NCBI GenBank assembly: GCA_022361535.1
Contig: JAKSAU010000501.1
Span: forward strand, 1-9,748
Length of the DNA stretch: 9,748 bases
Direction of reading: 5' to 3'
From: Desulfobacterales bacterium
Lineage (GTDB): Bacteria > Desulfobacterota > Desulfobacteria > Desulfobacterales > Desulfobacteraceae
Shown: one piece after another, positions 8,246 through 9,748 of the stretch
How the letters are laid out: each line of letters opens with the position of its first letter
How positions within the stretch are numbered: position 1 is the first letter of the stretch
The notes under the pieces: generated by a model
Told to the model about the DNA's origin: nothing
Databases searched by the model: none
The model's input: only the letters and a program-made list of their open reading frames with translations
Position numbers and translations under genes: made by a program

Positions 8246-8501
8246 ATGAAAAGGTCATCGGTAGCCCGAACCCTTTTGATACTATTGTCAATCTAGTTTT
8301 CCCTGGTCTGTTCGTATATCCTTTTTGCTGAATCTGCATCGGCCCGGGAAAACAGGTCAAAACAAGGATGACGATCCATAATTCTATGAGAAGCAGAAAG
8401 GTCTTGTATTAAAGCTGTCAGGCTCTCGAAATCCTGAAAAACAGGTTCAGGAAACCGTTACCCTGAAACCGCAAAAACCATTCATGCAACGTTTAATATA
8501 A
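8246..8501 (+). pseudogene. Decayed small secreted-protein gene
   Basis: Starting at ATG 8246, eight bases after the MACPF-like gene's stop, the frame reads MKRSSVARTLLILLSI, then TAG at 8294-8296. It continues FSLVCSYILFAESASA followed by REN. Read through the TAG, this is a textbook Sec signal peptide: basic N-region, hydrophobic core, SASA before the cleavage point. The frame then ends at TGA 8369. Coding-like text resumes in the next frame (about 8382-8501), reading FYEKQKGLVLKLSG and on to QRLI and a TAA. The frames would join with a one-base shift near 8368, with one further TAA at 8379. At least three lesions point to a broken gene of about 84 codons. No good ribosome binding site is visible. 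The family is not recognised. The alternative is that this is plain intergenic DNA with a chance hydrophobic reading. Amber readthrough alone would not restore the frame. Confidence 0.5.
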
Positions 8502-8510
8502 GTATATAAA
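8495..8510 (+). promoter_or_regulatory. AT-rich box, possible -10 region for the last gene
   Basis: The AATATAAGTATATAAA stretch contains TATAAG and TATAAA, either of which could serve as a -10 element about 50-60 bases before ATG 8561. No good -35 hexamer was seen at the usual spacing, so this is weak. It overlaps the end of the decayed reading frame. Confidence 0.25.
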
Positions 8511-8545
8511 CGGCCGGAAAGGCACTGATTTTTTCAACTTAATTC

Positions 8546-8555
8546 AGAAAGGAAG
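8546..8555 (+). promoter_or_regulatory. Strong ribosome binding site for the last gene
   Basis: AGAAAGGAAG sits five bases before ATG 8561. It fixes the start there rather than at the in-frame ATG 8606, which has only a weak AGGA ahead of it. Confidence 0.75.
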
Positions 8556-8560
8556 TTTCC

Positions 8561-9562
8561 ATGATTCGTTTTAACCATTTACCTTCCACCACCAGGACCA
8601 TCACCATGTCGTTGATCCAGGTGATTGTAGTTTTGATGCTGAGCGCTGGCCTCGGTGCATTTACCACCGTTTGCAGCCAAACACAGCAATATAATCCCGG
8701 GCAGTTGGTAGCCGCCAGCCCCATCGCCATTCCCCGGCCCATCCGGCTTGAGGTTTATGACCCTGTAAATAAAATTGCAGGCCTTCCTATTCCCATCCCA
8801 AGACCACCCATAAACAAAGATATGGGGATACCAGCCCCTGCAGCCGTACCTGCAGAAACAAAAATGATGAAAACCACCACACTTGCTCTTCCTGCAAAAA
8901 AGCCGGCTATAAGGGCAATGAAGGATGACATCACCGGCTTTGAGATGGTGCGTATGCGTAATTCAACCTTAGTTGTCCGGATGCATTTCAGTGTTGACCC
9001 GGATAGAAGCCGTCCGATATATGCAGGGGCCTGGCTGTTCGGTCCTGGTAGAAAGGATGTGGGAGTCGGCTATAAACCGGTGACTATCCCCCGGGTCGAC
9101 ACAGGTTCTGTGGATATCATACTGACCCTCCCGGATGAGCCGTTTACCACCGAGTTTGCAGAAGCCATGCTTATTCAGTCGGGACAGGTGATTGCTAAAA
9201 AGCGATTTGCCGCCGCCTATGCCTGGAATTCAGATTCGGCTACACAGGGGAATCTTACTACCCTAAAAAAGGTGGAGCAATTGCAGGGCGCGTGGAAAGC
9301 AAGCATTTTAGGTAACCCTGTGGAATACATATTTACCCCGGATGGCAGTGATATTAACAATCCGGGAAAATTCCAATGGCGCTGCGATGCATTCCAGCAG
9401 ACAGCCAAAGGTACAATCCAAGCGGGAAATCAAATACATGCAGCCTGGACCGAGTTGGGAAAACAGATTTCCGGTGTCGCATCTGTCGAACTCAACAGCT
9501 CTGGTAGCGCTGTCAAAATAATCTGGAACAATGGCGTAGTAATGACCCGTAATTCTAATTAG
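8561..9562 (+). CDS. Exported protein of unknown function, Pro-rich linker plus two beta-rich domains
   Basis: This 333-residue protein is not recognised as a named family. A rather long basic N-region (about 15 residues) precedes a hydrophobic segment, SLIQVIVVLMLSAGLGAF, consistent with a signal peptide cleaved near residue 38-40; FTTVC is not a proper lipobox. Residues 50-110 are rich in Pro, Ala and Lys and contain two similar short motifs, SPIAIPRPI and LPIPIPRPP. Residues about 122-222 alternate beta-type segments (TLVVRMHFSV, DIILTLP, AEAMLIQSGQVIAKKRF). Residues about 240-333 form another small beta-rich domain beginning LQGAWKASILG, with a run to KIIWNNGVVM; its pattern recalls small beta-barrels of lipocalin type, but this is only a resemblance. 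The start is set by a good ribosome binding site. It lies 323 bases after the MACPF-like gene on the same strand and is followed by a terminator, so it may be the last gene of this exported cassette. The periplasm or the outside is its likely location. Confidence 0.85.
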   Translation: MIRFNHLPSTTRTITMSLIQVIVVLMLSAGLGAFTTVCSQTQQYNPGQLVAASPIAIPRPIRLEVYDPVNKIAGLPIPIPRPPINKDMGIPAPAAVPAETKMMKTTTLALPAKKPAIRAMKDDITGFEMVRMRNSTLVVRMHFSVDPDRSRPIYAGAWLFGPGRKDVGVGYKPVTIPRVDTGSVDIILTLPDEPFTTEFAEAMLIQSGQVIAKKRFAAAYAWNSDSATQGNLTTLKKVEQLQGAWKASILGNPVEYIFTPDGSDINNPGKFQWRCDAFQQTAKGTIQAGNQIHAAWTELGKQISGVASVELNSSGSAVKIIWNNGVVMTRNSN

Positions 9563-9748
9563 CAGGCTTGACGTTTCCTGGGAACGCTTTTTTCAATCTG
9601 CCGGAGCATATCAGGATAAGCTTTGATTTGCTCAAAGGGGCAATGGAATTTTTCCTTGCCCCTTTTTCCTGGTCTACTATCTACGTTTTTTATCCTTATA
9701 CGAGCATCCGCCTTATTCCGTATGCCAATGTGATACCTACAACCGCGC
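9559..9748 (-). CDS. Possible 3' end of a convergent gene (partial, uncertain)
   Basis: On the minus strand one frame is open from the right edge to a TAA at 9559-9561, about 62 codons. The last part reads naturally (PFEQIKAYPDMLRQIEKSVP and on to RQAC) and is rich in Lys and Arg. Its stop overlaps the TAG of the + strand gene by two bases. Against it: the frame contains the terminator hairpin, and an open run of this length can occur by chance. A second minus frame, ending at TAA 9696-9698 with VVGITLAYGIRRMLV before the stop, competes for the edge. Only one can be the real gene end. Confidence 0.25.
   Translation of the reverse strand, partial: RGCRYHIGIRNKADARIRIKNVDSRPGKRGKEKFHCPFEQIKAYPDMLRQIEKSVPRKRQAC
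9634..9667 (+). terminator. Intrinsic terminator after the last + strand gene
   Basis: AAAGGGGCAA (9634-9643) pairs perfectly with TTGCCCCTTT (9656-9665). Inside it, GGAA pairs with TTCC past one bulged T, leaving a TTT loop, for about 14 bp in all. The right arm runs into five T (9663-9667). It lies 71 bases past the last gene's stop. The left arm's AAA gives only a short T-run on the other strand, so minus-strand termination would be weaker. Confidence 0.8.

Noticed and set aside
8433..8451. Small inverted repeat CCTGAA / TTCAGG
   Set aside because: A 6-bp stem with a 7-base loop and no T-tract is expected by chance at this scale, and it lies inside the decayed reading frame.
1..9748. CRISPR arrays, tRNA or rRNA genes, insertion-sequence ends
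   Set aside because: No regularly spaced repeats, tRNA-like cloverleaf or rRNA stretches, and no transposase-type gene with flanking inverted repeats were seen on reading through by eye.

Overview
The window reads as chromosomal DNA of a Gram-negative bacterium with middling GC content. The large multidomain kinase, codon use and protein style suggest a sulfate-reducing deltaproteobacterium (Desulfobacteraceae-like). That placement is an inference from style; there is no rRNA or other marker gene in the window. All confident genes lie on the + strand.

Positions 1-5576 hold a signalling module. The first gene enters already open at the left edge. It encodes the 3' part of a giant sensor made of a Ser/Thr kinase-like domain, an AAA/STAND-type ATPase, a long helical region, a GAF domain and a NarX/DegS-type histidine kinase (HisKA_3 plus HATPase_c). 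It overlaps by 11 bases a NarL/FixJ-type response regulator, so the two form a coupled pair. The kinase-like domain appears to have lost its catalytic Asp.

Positions 5577-5777 are a non-coding leader with two 10-base direct repeats 22 bases apart and a hairpin. This is a plausible control region for the next gene. Positions 5778-8237 encode an exported 819-residue protein with a Sec signal peptide, two tandem 71-residue modules of unrecognised family, a region that looks like a MACPF (membrane attack complex/perforin) pore-forming domain, and a beta-rich C-terminus.

Positions 8238-8560 have no intact gene. They contain what looks like a decayed small secreted-protein gene, with a signal peptide interrupted by TAG, followed by the leader of the last gene. 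Positions 8561-9562 encode a 333-residue exported protein of unknown function with a Pro-rich segment and two beta-rich domains. A strong intrinsic terminator follows at 9634-9667. The right edge may carry the 3' end of a convergent gene.

How the genes work together is an inference. A cytoplasmic sensor kinase and its DNA-binding regulator sit immediately upstream of a small cassette of exported proteins, one of them a candidate pore-former. This suggests signal-controlled release of a membrane-active protein with accessory secreted partners. Nothing in the sequence proves that the regulator acts on the cassette.
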